Source: NC2004 sp050874905 (GTDB lineage Bacteria; Bacillota; Clostridia; Lachnospirales; Lachnospiraceae). From it: a stretch of DNA of 64,000 nt. The number at the start of each line of letters is the position of its first letter. Position 1 is the first letter of the stretch. Below, piece by piece: positions 7,734 to 16,623 of the stretch. The DNA is taken from assembly GCA_050874905.1 (NCBI GenBank), contig JBNMLP010000012.1, positions 1 to 64,000 on the forward strand. Direction: 5' to 3'. The position numbers and the translations under genes were made by a program. The notes below the pieces were generated by a model. It was not told the DNA's origin, did no database searches, and saw nothing but the letters and a program-made list of their open reading frames with translations.

Positions 7734-10187
7734 ATGGATATTACGGCAACATTGCAGCAACTGGATGCATTATTTGAACAGGATAAAACAGATCAGATCG
7801 AAGGCTTTTTGATGGAGGCAGTTTCTAAGGCTTTCGATGAGCAGGACTATGACAGTCTGCTTGCGTTATGGAATGAGTTGATCGGTTTTTACCGGGAAAC
7901 GTGTGCTTATGATAAAATGCAGTCGGCGGCAAAAGAGGCGTTGTTTCTTTTAAAACAGCGTGGTTTAGAGGGCAGTCTTGCCTATGGAAATACACTGGTA
8001 AATATTGCAAATGGGCTGCGCAGTGCCGGACGCTTAGAGCAGTCACAGGCATTTTATGTGGAAGCTGAGGCGGTGTATGAGAAGCATCTTCCAAAGAATG
8101 ACATGCAGTTTTCGGCACTTTACAATAATTTAAGTCTGCTCTATCAGGAAATGGGACAGTATGAGCAGGCATATGACTGTTTAGGCAAGGCACTTTCCAT
8201 TGTACAACAGGATGCCTCACATGCATGGGAGACTGCGGTTACAAAGACGAATCTTGCCAATACCCTTTGTGAGATGGCAAGAAACGGACAGCCGGATCTG
8301 TTCCGGCAGGCAAAGCAGTATGCGTCGGAGGCGGTCGCCTACTTTAAAACAGGACACAAGGACACGCACTATGCGGCTGCGTTAGTGGCACTGGGACAGT
8401 GCGCCGAGCAGGAGGGGGACGATGCTTTGGCTCTCAACCACTATGAAACTGCCATGCACATGATCGAGACCTCACTTGGAAAAACAGATTTTTATGAGCG
8501 GACACGCGCCTATTATAAGGCGGTGAAGAAAAAGCTGGATGCCTCCTTTGAGCACGGGCTTTCGCTCTGTCAGGAATATTATGAAACCTGTGCTGCTCCT
8601 CTTTTAAAGGAGCATTTTCCTGCGGAATACGACCGTATGATCGCCGGATTGTGTGGAGAAGGCTCTGACTGCTTTGGATTTGATGATGCATTTTCCAAAG
8701 ATCATGACTGGGGACCGGGCTTTGTGCTCTTGCTTGACGATGACTGCTATGAAAAGATTGGGGATGAGGTAGAGGCATGTCTTCAGGCACTTCCGGCGGA
8801 ATTTAAAGGGATGCGCCGGCAAATGACGAAGGAGGCTTCCGGCAGGATCGGTGTGATGTCGTATGCGCATTTTTATGACCGGTTGTTTGGGGATCGTGTC
8901 TATGCTTATTTTAAAGAACATAAAACGCTTCCGGATGCGATGTTTTTATCTCTTCCTGCGGAGGCTTTGGCGGCTGCTTCCAATGGTACCCTGTGGTATG
9001 TGGGAGAGCAGGTGAAGGGGGAGAATCCATTTCTTTCCTTCCGCGCCTATTTAAAGAAGGGTTATCCGATGACCGTGCGCTACCGGCTGCTTGAGCGTTA
9101 TGCCCGCCTGTTTTCACAGGGGGCGCAGTACAATGCGATCCGTATGGCAAGACGCAAGGACAAAAATGCGGCACTGCTCTGTCTGATGAATGGACTTGCA
9201 GCGGCGTTAAAGATCGGTTATATCGTGGAGGGGGCTTACCCGCTTCCTGAGAAGTGGCTGTTTTATGGCAGCAGGCGGTTTCAGGTGGCAGCAGAGCTTT
9301 CCTCCCGGGCAGAAGACATATTAGATGCTTATCATATATGGGTGGACAAAGGCGAAGAACAGCTTGCTTTTCTGACAGAAAAAATAGAACAGCTCAGTGA
9401 ATATCTGATCGGGGTGCTCATCCGCGAGGGCTATCTTTTAGAATGGTATCTGATGGAACAGACGGCTGCGCCGGGGGATGCCTTTTATACTGACACGTAT
9501 CTGGAGCATTATGCCATGGAGCTTTCCCTCCGGGCAGAGCTTTCTCTCATGACGCAGGAGGAGCTTACCAACTATATTGCAAAAATGGAATTTCAGGCAT
9601 TTGATCTGGTGAAAAATGAGGGCGGCAGAGCGAGCTGTCAGGATGACTGGGAAACCTTTTATATTATGCGTTACAGTCAGTATATTCTCTGGACAAGACC
9701 GATGCTTACCCAGTATGTCATTGATTTTAAGAGAAATATGGCAAAGGGCTGGAATCCTATTATGGAGAAGTATGGGCGCATGGAACAAAGTACCGCGCCG
9801 GAGCAGTGGGAGCGTATCAAGGATCAGTTTCCGGTCATTCCGGAACAAAAAAAGGCAATCATGGAGGAGATCATCCGGCTTCAGGTTGCATGGATGGAAG
9901 AATTTGCTGCTGCTTATCCGAATCTGGCAGGGCAGGCGAGAACGATCCATACAGCAGACGACACTCCTTACGATACCTCGTATGAAACGTATCTGCGCGG
10001 CGAGCTTTCTACCTACGGTGACAATATGCTAAAGCTTTACGGACAGTACATTGTAGCGCATGTGCAAAATGGTGAAAATCTGGCAGAGCAGATCATGGAA
10101 GGTACGGTTAAGCAGTACGGTTATGCCAGTCTTGCTGCTGCAGAGCAGGATGAAAAACGTACAGGGATCGATCTGATCGGTCAGTGA
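7734..10187 (+). CDS. TPR protein with DUF4037 nucleotidyltransferase-like and DUF4125 domains
   Basis: ATG at 7734, 8 bases after AGGGG, gives 817 residues; TTG at 7728 is too close to the ribosome site. Residues about 40-270 are tetratricopeptide repeats (for example YNNLSLLYQEMGQYEQAYDCLGKAL). The middle part matches DUF4037: a GS pair at 310-311, then DDAFSKDHDWGP with DHDW at 323-326. This recalls the nucleotidyltransferase pattern of a glycine-serine followed by paired aspartates. The last roughly 190 residues match DUF4125 (NEGGRASCQDDWETF, residues 628-642). It has no signal peptide, so it is probably cytosolic. It sits alone behind its own promoter. What it modifies is unknown; the TPR part may select a protein partner. 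Confidence 0.75.
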   Translation: MDITATLQQLDALFEQDKTDQIEGFLMEAVSKAFDEQDYDSLLALWNELIGFYRETCAYDKMQSAAKEALFLLKQRGLEGSLAYGNTLVNIANGLRSAGRLEQSQAFYVEAEAVYEKHLPKNDMQFSALYNNLSLLYQEMGQYEQAYDCLGKALSIVQQDASHAWETAVTKTNLANTLCEMARNGQPDLFRQAKQYASEAVAYFKTGHKDTHYAAALVALGQCAEQEGDDALALNHYETAMHMIETSLGKTDFYERTRAYYKAVKKKLDASFEHGLSLCQEYYETCAAPLLKEHFPAEYDRMIAGLCGEGSDCFGFDDAFSKDHDWGPGFVLLLDDDCYEKIGDEVEACLQALPAEFKGMRRQMTKEASGRIGVMSYAHFYDRLFGDRVYAYFKEHKTLPDAMFLSLPAEALAAASNGTLWYVGEQVKGENPFLSFRAYLKKGYPMTVRYRLLERYARLFSQGAQYNAIRMARRKDKNAALLCLMNGLAAALKIGYIVEGAYPLPEKWLFYGSRRFQVAAELSSRAEDILDAYHIWVDKGEEQLAFLTEKIEQLSEYLIGVLIREGYLLEWYLMEQTAAPGDAFYTDTYLEHYAMELSLRAELSLMTQEELTNYIAKMEFQAFDLVKNEGGRASCQDDWETFYIMRYSQYILWTRPMLTQYVIDFKRNMAKGWNPIMEKYGRMEQSTAPEQWERIKDQFPVIPEQKKAIMEEIIRLQVAWMEEFAAAYPNLAGQARTIHTADDTPYDTSYETYLRGELSTYGDNMLKLYGQYIVAHVQNGENLAEQIMEGTVKQYGYASLAAAEQDEKRTGIDLIGQ

Positions 10188-10221
10188 TTTTTTGTGTGAC
10201 ATATTCTGTCGGAAAACCTAC

Positions 10222-10250
10222 TTGAGAATTGGTCAGAAATAGGCTACACT
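10222..10250 (+). promoter_or_regulatory. Promoter of the mannan operon
   Basis: TTGAGA, 17 bases, TACACT: a good sigma-A type promoter 40 bases before the epimerase start. No obvious operator is seen. Confidence 0.65.
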
Positions 10251-10290
10251 TTATCTAAAAAAACAAAAGAAAACAAAGGAGGTTATGAAA

Positions 10291-11466
10291 ATGACGATGA
10301 AAGAGGAGATCAAACAGGAATTGACCGGGCACATTCTGCCATTCTGGGAGAGCTTAAAGGACGAGGAACAGGGTGGATACTATGGTTACATGGGAATCGA
10401 CCGGGTGCTTGATAAAAAGGCGGAGAAAGGTGGCATTTTAACGAGCCGTATTCTCTGGACATTTTCCCATGCCTATTTAACGCTGCATGATGAGAGCTAC
10501 CTGCCTTATGCCACGCATGCGTATGAGTTTATCAAGAACCATTTTTTTGACAAGGAACACGGCGGGATCTACTGGTCTGTGACCTATGATGGAAAACCTT
10601 GCGATACGATCAAACATTCCTATAACATGGCATTTTGCATTTACGCGCTGTCTGCTTATTATGATGCGGTAAAGGACGAGGAGGCACTCTCCCTTGCTGA
10701 GGGACTTTATGATCTGATCGAGAGCAAATACCGCGATGAATACGGCTATAAGGAAGCTTTTACCGTTGATTTCAAGCCACAGAGCAATGAGCATTTATCA
10801 GAAAATGGTGTCATGGCAGAAAAGACGATGAATACGATGCTGCATATTTATGAGGCATATACAGAGTTATACCGTGTGAGCGGACACGAGGGTGCTAAGG
10901 AAGGAATGCATTTTATTGCTGATCTTTTTAAGGACAAGATGTATCATCCGGAAAAACACCGTTTGGAGGTGTTCTTTGACAGCACGATGCATTCTCTGAT
11001 CGATCTTCATTCCTATGGTCATGATATTGAGACCGCATGGCTTTTGGAGCGTGGATTAGAGGTGCTTGATGAGGAAGCATATCATAAGCAGTTTTTACCG
11101 ATGTTTGCGGATCTGGAGCATGAGATTCTGACCGTGGCATACGATGGTGAGAGTGTTGCGGCAGAGTGTGAAAATGGTGTCGTACTTCAAAACCGTATCT
11201 GGTGGGTGCAGTGTGAGTCCATGATCGGATTTTATAATGCATACCAGAAGCGTCCGGATGAGGTGCAGTACAAGGAAGCTGTAGAGCATATCTGGAATTA
11301 TGTAAAGAACTATATTATTGATACGCGGGAAGGTTCAGAGTGGTACAATGAGCGTTTTTATGACAAGACGGTGAATGAAAAAGAGCCGCTTCTTTCTCCA
11401 TGGAAATGCCCGTATCACAATGCCAGAATGTGTTATGAAATGATCCACCGTTTAGGGGATGAATAG
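10291..11466 (+). CDS. Mannobiose/cellobiose 2-epimerase
   Basis: This enzyme family (AGE fold, alpha6/alpha6 barrel) interconverts cellobiose with glucosyl-mannose, and mannobiose with mannosyl-glucose, at the reducing end. The 391-residue protein shows the family's HSYGHDIETAWLLE motif with His244 and PWKCPYHNARM with His376. These sit almost exactly where the two catalytic histidines of the Ruminococcus albus enzyme fall (His243 and His374, from memory). A third histidine, in MLHIYEAY, matches the remaining conserved one. ATG at 10291 is 8 bases after AAAGGAGG. The adjacent GH26 mannanase gene, 11 bases downstream, points to mannobiose as the in vivo substrate. The usual next enzyme, a GH130 mannosylglucose phosphorylase, is not in this window. 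Confidence 0.9.
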   Translation: MTMKEEIKQELTGHILPFWESLKDEEQGGYYGYMGIDRVLDKKAEKGGILTSRILWTFSHAYLTLHDESYLPYATHAYEFIKNHFFDKEHGGIYWSVTYDGKPCDTIKHSYNMAFCIYALSAYYDAVKDEEALSLAEGLYDLIESKYRDEYGYKEAFTVDFKPQSNEHLSENGVMAEKTMNTMLHIYEAYTELYRVSGHEGAKEGMHFIADLFKDKMYHPEKHRLEVFFDSTMHSLIDLHSYGHDIETAWLLERGLEVLDEEAYHKQFLPMFADLEHEILTVAYDGESVAAECENGVVLQNRIWWVQCESMIGFYNAYQKRPDEVQYKEAVEHIWNYVKNYIIDTREGSEWYNERFYDKTVNEKEPLLSPWKCPYHNARMCYEMIHRLGDE

Positions 11467-11477
11467 GAGGAAATGCA

Positions 11478-12428
11478 ATGAGTACATTTTGTAAGGAGCC
11501 TGTCAATCCACAGGCAAGCAAAGAGGCAAAGGAGCTGCTTGCTTACCTTTGTGAGCACGCAGGAAAGAAGCTGATCACAGGACAGCATACGCAGACCAAG
11601 CCGATGGAGGAGCGTGCATATATCAAGGAAGTGACCGGAAAATATCCAAAGCTCGTGGAGTTTGAGATGCTTTCCTACAGCCCGAACATCAACTATGAGG
11701 ATGCCGGTAAAGAGTGTCTGACCGAGGTATATGAAAATGAGGGAACGATGGACACGGCACTTTCCCTTGCCAAAGAAGGAGAGATCATTCCGATGCTCTG
11801 CTTTCACTGGTTTTCACCGATTGGCGGACGGGATAAGGCATTTTATACCGAGCACACAGACTTTGATCCGGAGCAGGTGCTGGTGGAGGGCAGTGAGGAA
11901 CGCGAGGCGTTTTTCAGTGACCTTTCTGTGATCGCAGAACAGCTTTCCCACTTTAAAGAGGAGCATATCGCGGTGCTTTGGCGTCCGTTCCATGAAGTGG
12001 AAGGAACCTGGTTCTGGTGGGGCTCTAAGGGCGGCGAGGTTGCCAAACAGCTCTACTACCTGATGTTTGATTATTTTACGAAGGAAAAGCAGCTTGATAA
12101 TCTGCTCTGGGTATGGAGCGCACCGACGAAGGAGAGTTATCCGGGTGATGACTACTGTGATGTGGTCGGATGGGATATCTATCTGCCGGAGAAGGAAGCG
12201 ACGGATTATCAGAAGCAGTATGAGGAATTGACTGCTAATACCAGCCCGAATAAGGTGAAGGCATTGACGGAGGTGGGCTATAATCCTTCCATTTCCGCAA
12301 TCGAAAAAAGTCATACCCCATGGGCGTTTTATATGACGTGGTCCAAGGAGTTTGCGCTGGATGGCGTGTATAACACGAAAGAGGAATTAAAGGCAATGTA
12401 TGACAGTGATTATACGATCACACTGTAA
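11478..12428 (+). CDS. GH26 beta-mannanase, apparently cytoplasmic
   Basis: The 316-residue protein matches glycoside hydrolase family 26: LITGQHTQ near the N-terminus, WRPFHEVEGTWFWWG with acid/base Glu173 after His172, and ALTEVGYNP with nucleophile Glu265. It should cleave beta-1,4-mannosidic links with retention of configuration. There is no signal peptide, lipobox, carbohydrate-binding module or anchor, and the length is that of a bare catalytic domain. This suggests it trims imported manno-oligosaccharides inside the cell, handing mannobiose to the epimerase encoded upstream. An endo- versus exo- (mannobiohydrolase-like) action cannot be told from sequence alone. The ribosome site AGGAGG precedes ATG at 11478. 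Confidence 0.9.
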   Translation: MSTFCKEPVNPQASKEAKELLAYLCEHAGKKLITGQHTQTKPMEERAYIKEVTGKYPKLVEFEMLSYSPNINYEDAGKECLTEVYENEGTMDTALSLAKEGEIIPMLCFHWFSPIGGRDKAFYTEHTDFDPEQVLVEGSEEREAFFSDLSVIAEQLSHFKEEHIAVLWRPFHEVEGTWFWWGSKGGEVAKQLYYLMFDYFTKEKQLDNLLWVWSAPTKESYPGDDYCDVVGWDIYLPEKEATDYQKQYEELTANTSPNKVKALTEVGYNPSISAIEKSHTPWAFYMTWSKEFALDGVYNTKEELKAMYDSDYTITL

Positions 12429-12440
12429 TCTATATGTCGA

Positions 12441-12661
12441 TACCCGGCTGGTTCATGCATATTTGTATAGATACGCCCTTTTGTGGGATCAGCTTTTTTT
12501 CAGGCACGCTTTCGCTTTTGTTGCACGGCGTAGCGGTGCGTAATGCCCTAAAGTACAGGGCATAAGCACCGACGCGTGCAAATGAGCCTGAAAAACACCG
12601 GAATCCCACCGGGCGTTTATATAAAAAGACGTATGATGATATGCATGAAACCAGCCGGGTA
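12441..12661 (+). repeat. Large palindromic element A (family of three)
   Basis: A 221-base imperfect hairpin. The outer arms pair over 22-23 bases with one bulge (TACCCGGCTGGTT at 12441, its complement ending at 12661). Inside are CGCCC/GGGCG and TGGGAT/ATCCCA, then TTTTTCAGGC/GCCTGAAAAA, TTGCACG/CGTGCAA, CGGTGC/GCACCG, and a terminal stem TGCCCT/AGGGCA at 12544-12562. The core CAGGCACGCTTTCGCT (12501-12516) spans the left side of an asymmetric internal loop and is identical in elements B and C. It lies just after the mannanase stop but has no terminal T-run, so it is not an ordinary terminator. The rest of the gap to 12806 shows nothing else I can support. Confidence 0.85.
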
Positions 12662-12805
12662 TTTCACTATAAAGAAAGTGGTAATAGGAGTTTTTGCGGT
12701 TGCAGTTTTTTAGAGGTATCCGGAAAGAGGGTGCTTAAATTGTGGCTGTAATTGTTGATGGATGAGGTTAGTGGAAAGTTTTTTATAGGAAAGAGGGTTT
12801 GTAAC

Positions 12806-13306
12806 ATGTATGAAAAGCTCAATAAAAAGGCGAGGAATCTGATGCTTCTTTCAGAGATCACGTTAAGTGTCGTGCTGACTTGTGTTGTGCTTGCCGGTTA
12901 CTGGTTTATCAGATCGGTAGCGGAGCAGGATCTTTCTGTAATCTGGCTGCTTCTGGTTCTGCTTGTGATCTGGGTGATCACTCTGATCGCGCCGTTTGTG
13001 CGCTACGAGCGGTACCGGTACCGCTTTACGGAGGAGGAGATTGATGTCAAGGAAGGCTTCTTATTTGTGGAGCGCAATGTTGTTCCGATCGAACGGCTGC
13101 AAAAGGTTGCTATGGCGAGTGGTCCGTATGACCGGATGTTTGGTCTTTCCAAGGTGATCGTGACGACGGCTGGTGGTGATGTGACGATCCGTTTTCTGGA
13201 GGAAGAAAAGGCGGAGCGTATCGTGGAGCAGTTAAAGCAGAAGATCAATTCTTATGCGGTTGAGAGCCGGAATCATCCGGATACCAATCCGTTTGTACAG
13301 GAATAG
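12806..13306 (+). CDS. PH domain membrane protein (YdbS-like)
   Basis: The 166-residue product has two membrane spans near the N-terminus (about 17-38 and 44-66), then one bacterial PH-like domain (bPH2/DUF304) with the hallmark RYRFTEEEIDVKEGFLFVERNVVPIERLQKV. It matches B. subtilis YdbS in size and layout, and the downstream gene matches YdbT. The two proteins probably form a membrane complex; in Bacillus the pair has been linked to resistance against an amylocyclicin-like bacteriocin, but the molecular role is unclear. ATG at 12806 follows GAAAGAGGG; a frame from 12752 has no ribosome site. The next gene starts 9 bases downstream. Confidence 0.8.
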   Translation: MYEKLNKKARNLMLLSEITLSVVLTCVVLAGYWFIRSVAEQDLSVIWLLLVLLVIWVITLIAPFVRYERYRYRFTEEEIDVKEGFLFVERNVVPIERLQKVAMASGPYDRMFGLSKVIVTTAGGDVTIRFLEEEKAERIVEQLKQKINSYAVESRNHPDTNPFVQE

Positions 13307-13315
13307 GAGGCGCGT

Positions 13316-14872
13316 ATGGCAGGGGAAGAAAACAAAACAGAGTTTCATGCAGAACAATTTTGTACGCGCAATGACCCCACATTTATCTTAGAACAGATGT
13401 GGGGTGCTTTGGTTGTATTTGTTGCGATTTTATTTGGAAACCAGCAGACGATTGTTTCTGCTTTTCTGTCGCTTCGCACGCAACAGCTCATTTATGGTCT
13501 GACAGTGCTGATCGGTATCATTTTCATCTTTTTCCTAATCTGTCTGTTTTATGTCAACCGCTGGTATAAGACGACGATCACAGTGGTGGACGGCATGTTG
13601 ATCTCGGAACAAAAAACAATGCTCCGGAAGAAAAATTCAATCGCGCTTTCCAATATATCTAACATTAACTTAGAGCAGAATCTGTTTGAACGCGTGATCG
13701 GAACGTATAAGGTTAAGCTGGATACCAACAGTTTATCGACGGCAGAGCAGACGGATGTCAAGATCGTGCTCAACAAACAGCGGGCAGAGCAGTTAAAGCG
13801 GCTCATCATGCAGCGGGTGGAAAAAGCGGAGGAGCGGGAGCGGGAGTCTTCTTTCGAAGAACAGCAGGTGGTTCAATCAAAGGAATTTGATATTACTTAT
13901 ACTCCGGCACAGATTTTCCAAAATGCAGTGTTTAATACGTCGATCGCATTGATCATTGCAACGATCGCGGTACTTGTGGTCACGATTTTTGCAGTGGTGG
14001 AAACGATGGGATCTATAAAGTCGATCGGTTCGGCACTGCTTGGTATCGTGGTACAGGCGGGTGTGCTGCTTTCTTTGGTGAAGGGGCTTTTGGATGGATG
14101 GCTCAGGGATTATCATTTTCAGGCGAAGCGCAGCAAAGACCAGATCTATGTGCAGTCGGGACTTTTGAAAAAGGTAGAATATACAATTCCGCTTCATAAG
14201 ATACAGGCGGTGTCTTTTTCCTCCACTTGTCTTTCCCGGATGTTTGGCCGCTATTATGTGGAAGTGATCAATGTTGGCGGAGAAGGAGAGGACGCCACGG
14301 GAAGAAAGATCCTTTTAATGGGAAAAGAAGAGGAGTTAAAAAAGAAGCTTGCGCTACTGCTCCCGGAGTATCCTTATCCGGAGGCGAAGGAAATGAAAAA
14401 GCAGCCGGTTTGTGTGCTGATCTGGAATCTGGTCTGGGCAATACTCATTGGGGGTGCACTCAGCGCAGGTGCTATATGGGGCTTTGAGGCTGCGACACAT
14501 TCTGCTCTTTCTGACGGGCTGCTTTGGGGAATCCTGCTTATGATCGGCATTGGCATGATCGGAATCGTGATCGCCTGCTTTTCTTATATCACAGTCGGAT
14601 TATATATTGATGAGGATTATCTGATCTTAGAGAGAGGATGCTTTGCGAAGAACCGGGTGACGCTTCCGTATAAAAATATGCAGTATATCAAAGTTTCACA
14701 GGGAATCTTTGGCCGGTTGTTTCATATGAGTACTGCGCAGATCCAGGTGCTTGCGAGTGCGGTCAACAGCAGTCAGTCGACCAGACAGTATCCAGTGGAT
14801 CAGATCGAACAGATCATATTAAAATTTCAACAAAATTATCAGCGGAAATTGGTTGAGATAGACAAAAAATAG
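13316..14872 (+). CDS. Multi-PH-domain membrane protein (YdbT-like)
   Basis: The 518-residue partner of the preceding YdbS-like protein. Hydrophobic pairs occur near residues 24-45 and 55-80, 204-250 and 365-430. Between them lie three PH-like (bPH2) segments: WYKTTITVVDGMLISEQ..., AKRSKDQIYVQSGLLKKVEYTIPLHKIQAV and YIDEDYLILERGCFAKNRVTLPYKNMQYIKV. Each has the strand pattern ending in 'P..+IQ.I'. That architecture is typical of YdbT. It is translationally coupled to YdbS with a good AGGAGG. Function is known only in outline (envelope-associated, bacteriocin resistance in Bacillus); I would not assign more than that. Confidence 0.8.
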   Translation: MAGEENKTEFHAEQFCTRNDPTFILEQMWGALVVFVAILFGNQQTIVSAFLSLRTQQLIYGLTVLIGIIFIFFLICLFYVNRWYKTTITVVDGMLISEQKTMLRKKNSIALSNISNINLEQNLFERVIGTYKVKLDTNSLSTAEQTDVKIVLNKQRAEQLKRLIMQRVEKAEERERESSFEEQQVVQSKEFDITYTPAQIFQNAVFNTSIALIIATIAVLVVTIFAVVETMGSIKSIGSALLGIVVQAGVLLSLVKGLLDGWLRDYHFQAKRSKDQIYVQSGLLKKVEYTIPLHKIQAVSFSSTCLSRMFGRYYVEVINVGGEGEDATGRKILLMGKEEELKKKLALLLPEYPYPEAKEMKKQPVCVLIWNLVWAILIGGALSAGAIWGFEAATHSALSDGLLWGILLMIGIGMIGIVIACFSYITVGLYIDEDYLILERGCFAKNRVTLPYKNMQYIKVSQGIFGRLFHMSTAQIQVLASAVNSSQSTRQYPVDQIEQIILKFQQNYQRKLVEIDKK

Positions 14873-14925
14873 TGTTAAAATATAACACATATAACCAAAA
14901 TATTTATACATAGGGAGGTTTTGAA

Positions 14926-16623
14926 ATGGAGGAAAGAGTAGATTTATTACATTCCATGAAAGCCAGAATAGTTTTGGTGATCATGGTGCCGGTAATCCTG
15001 GTAGGGGTTTTGATGATGGTGAATTATGCACCGAACGTAAAGAAAAACGTAAAGCAGATGAGCCAGAATTATATTGAGGATCTTTCTACTGCGTACGGCA
15101 GTTCTTTAGAGAAGGAGCTTTCTATTGTAGGGGAAGACAAGGTTTTAAGTGAAGAGTATTTAAGTGAACATTTAAGTGATGTAGGTATGGAAGGCATTAC
15201 ATCCAGCTATGCCTATTTAGTAGGAGCAGATGGAACGATGCTTTACCATCCGACGGCAGAGAAGATCGGACAGCCGGTAGAAAATGCAGTTGTGAAAGGA
15301 ATTGTTTCCGACATTGCAGCCGGGAAAAAGGTAAAATCAGGGCTGATCGAGTATGAATTTAATGATGCCATGAAATATGCTGCTACTTATATTGATAAAG
15401 ATCAGAAGTTTATTCTGGTGGTAACGGCGGATGAAACAGAAGTGAATGCACCGATCAGAAAGATCAACCGGATTGGAATCATTGGTCTGGTATTTGTATT
15501 GGTGCTCTGCATGATCCTAGCAGAGATTTTCTCGCGGATCATTGTAAAACCGATCAAGTTGATGGTAGGGGTGATCCGGAAAGTATCAAAGATGGATTTT
15601 ACATCCAACGAGGAGGCATCTAAGCTGAAAGACCGCAAAGATGAGATGGGCGTGATGGCGCGTGCGATCTCTACGCTGCGCGGCAGTCTGGTCAAGGTGG
15701 TGAATGACATCAAGGAAGAAAGTGATGCGGTCATTCAGGCGGCAGATGCATTGAATGTCAGTGCAACGGAAACTTCTTCTACGATGACACAGGTAGAAGA
15801 AGCGGTAGATGATATTGCACAGGGAGCAACGTCACAGGCAGAAGAAACACAGTCTGCGACGGAGCATGTGGTTGCAATGGGTAACATGGTAAAAGAAACT
15901 TCCGAAAAGGTAGAGTCTCTGCTTGGGGCAGCGGATCATGTAAATGATGCAAACCTGAATGCAATGAAGATCTTAGATGAATTACAGGAAGTCAATAACC
16001 AGACCGATGAGTACATTGATATGATCGCAGAGCAGACCGATATTACAAACCAGTCTGCGAAGAAGATCGGACAGGCTACACAGTTGATCGCAGCGATCGC
16101 AGAAGAAACCAACCTGCTTTCTTTAAATGCGAGTATTGAGGCTGCCAGAGCTGGGGAACAGGGACGTGGATTTGCCGTTGTTGCTTCCCAGATCCAGAAG
16201 CTTGCGGAACAGTCCACAGAGGCAGTCAAAGAAATTGACGGTATTATCCGTACATTGACAGCTGATTCTGAAAAGGCAGTAGAGACCATGGATCAGGTGC
16301 GTGACATTATTGAGAAGCAGAACGATCATATGTATCAGACCGGAGAAGCGTTTGCACAGATCAAAGATGGCGTGGATGAATCTATTGCCGGCATTAATGT
16401 GATCGCAGACCGCACCAGGGATCTGGATCAGGCGCGTACGAATGTAGTAGATTCTGTGAGCAGTTTAACGGCGATCGCCGAAGAAAATGCCGCTGCGACC
16501 GAGGAGACATCTGCTTCCATGGTAGAGATTTCCAGCATTGTGACAGGAATTTCCGATCAGGCAAATGCGCTCCATGAGGTAGCACAGCGGATGGATGAAA
16601 AGATGAGTGTATTCCAGTTATAA
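14926..16623 (+). CDS. Methyl-accepting chemotaxis protein (Cache type)
   Basis: A 565-residue chemoreceptor. Membrane span 1 is at about residues 14-35, followed by an extracellular sensor of roughly 145 residues that looks like a single Cache domain (SSYAYLVGADGTMLYHPTAEKIGQPV is a typical Cache strand set). Span 2 is at about 183-207, then a HAMP linker and the long cytoplasmic coiled coil. The signalling tip is EETNLLSLNASIEAARAGEQGRGFAVVA around residue 393. Glu/Gln pairs suited to methylation flank it. No CheW-binding C-terminal pentapeptide is seen. It has its own GGGAGG site and probably its own promoter; I see no good sigma-28 box. The ligand is unknown. Its stop overlaps the convergent thioesterase gene by six bases. 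Confidence 0.92.
   Translation: MEERVDLLHSMKARIVLVIMVPVILVGVLMMVNYAPNVKKNVKQMSQNYIEDLSTAYGSSLEKELSIVGEDKVLSEEYLSEHLSDVGMEGITSSYAYLVGADGTMLYHPTAEKIGQPVENAVVKGIVSDIAAGKKVKSGLIEYEFNDAMKYAATYIDKDQKFILVVTADETEVNAPIRKINRIGIIGLVFVLVLCMILAEIFSRIIVKPIKLMVGVIRKVSKMDFTSNEEASKLKDRKDEMGVMARAISTLRGSLVKVVNDIKEESDAVIQAADALNVSATETSSTMTQVEEAVDDIAQGATSQAEETQSATEHVVAMGNMVKETSEKVESLLGAADHVNDANLNAMKILDELQEVNNQTDEYIDMIAEQTDITNQSAKKIGQATQLIAAIAEETNLLSLNASIEAARAGEQGRGFAVVASQIQKLAEQSTEAVKEIDGIIRTLTADSEKAVETMDQVRDIIEKQNDHMYQTGEAFAQIKDGVDESIAGINVIADRTRDLDQARTNVVDSVSSLTAIAEENAAATEETSASMVEISSIVTGISDQANALHEVAQRMDEKMSVFQL

Noticed and set aside
12441..12661. Hairpin A as an ordinary terminator of the mannan operon
   Set aside because: There is no T-run after the outer stem, it is far larger than terminators in this window, and sister copies lie in non-terminal positions.
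14873..14925. Flagellar sigma-28 promoter before the first chemoreceptor
   Set aside because: No TAAA-n15-GCCGATAA-like sequence is present; only an AT-rich stretch with a weak GTGTTA/TAACAC repeat.
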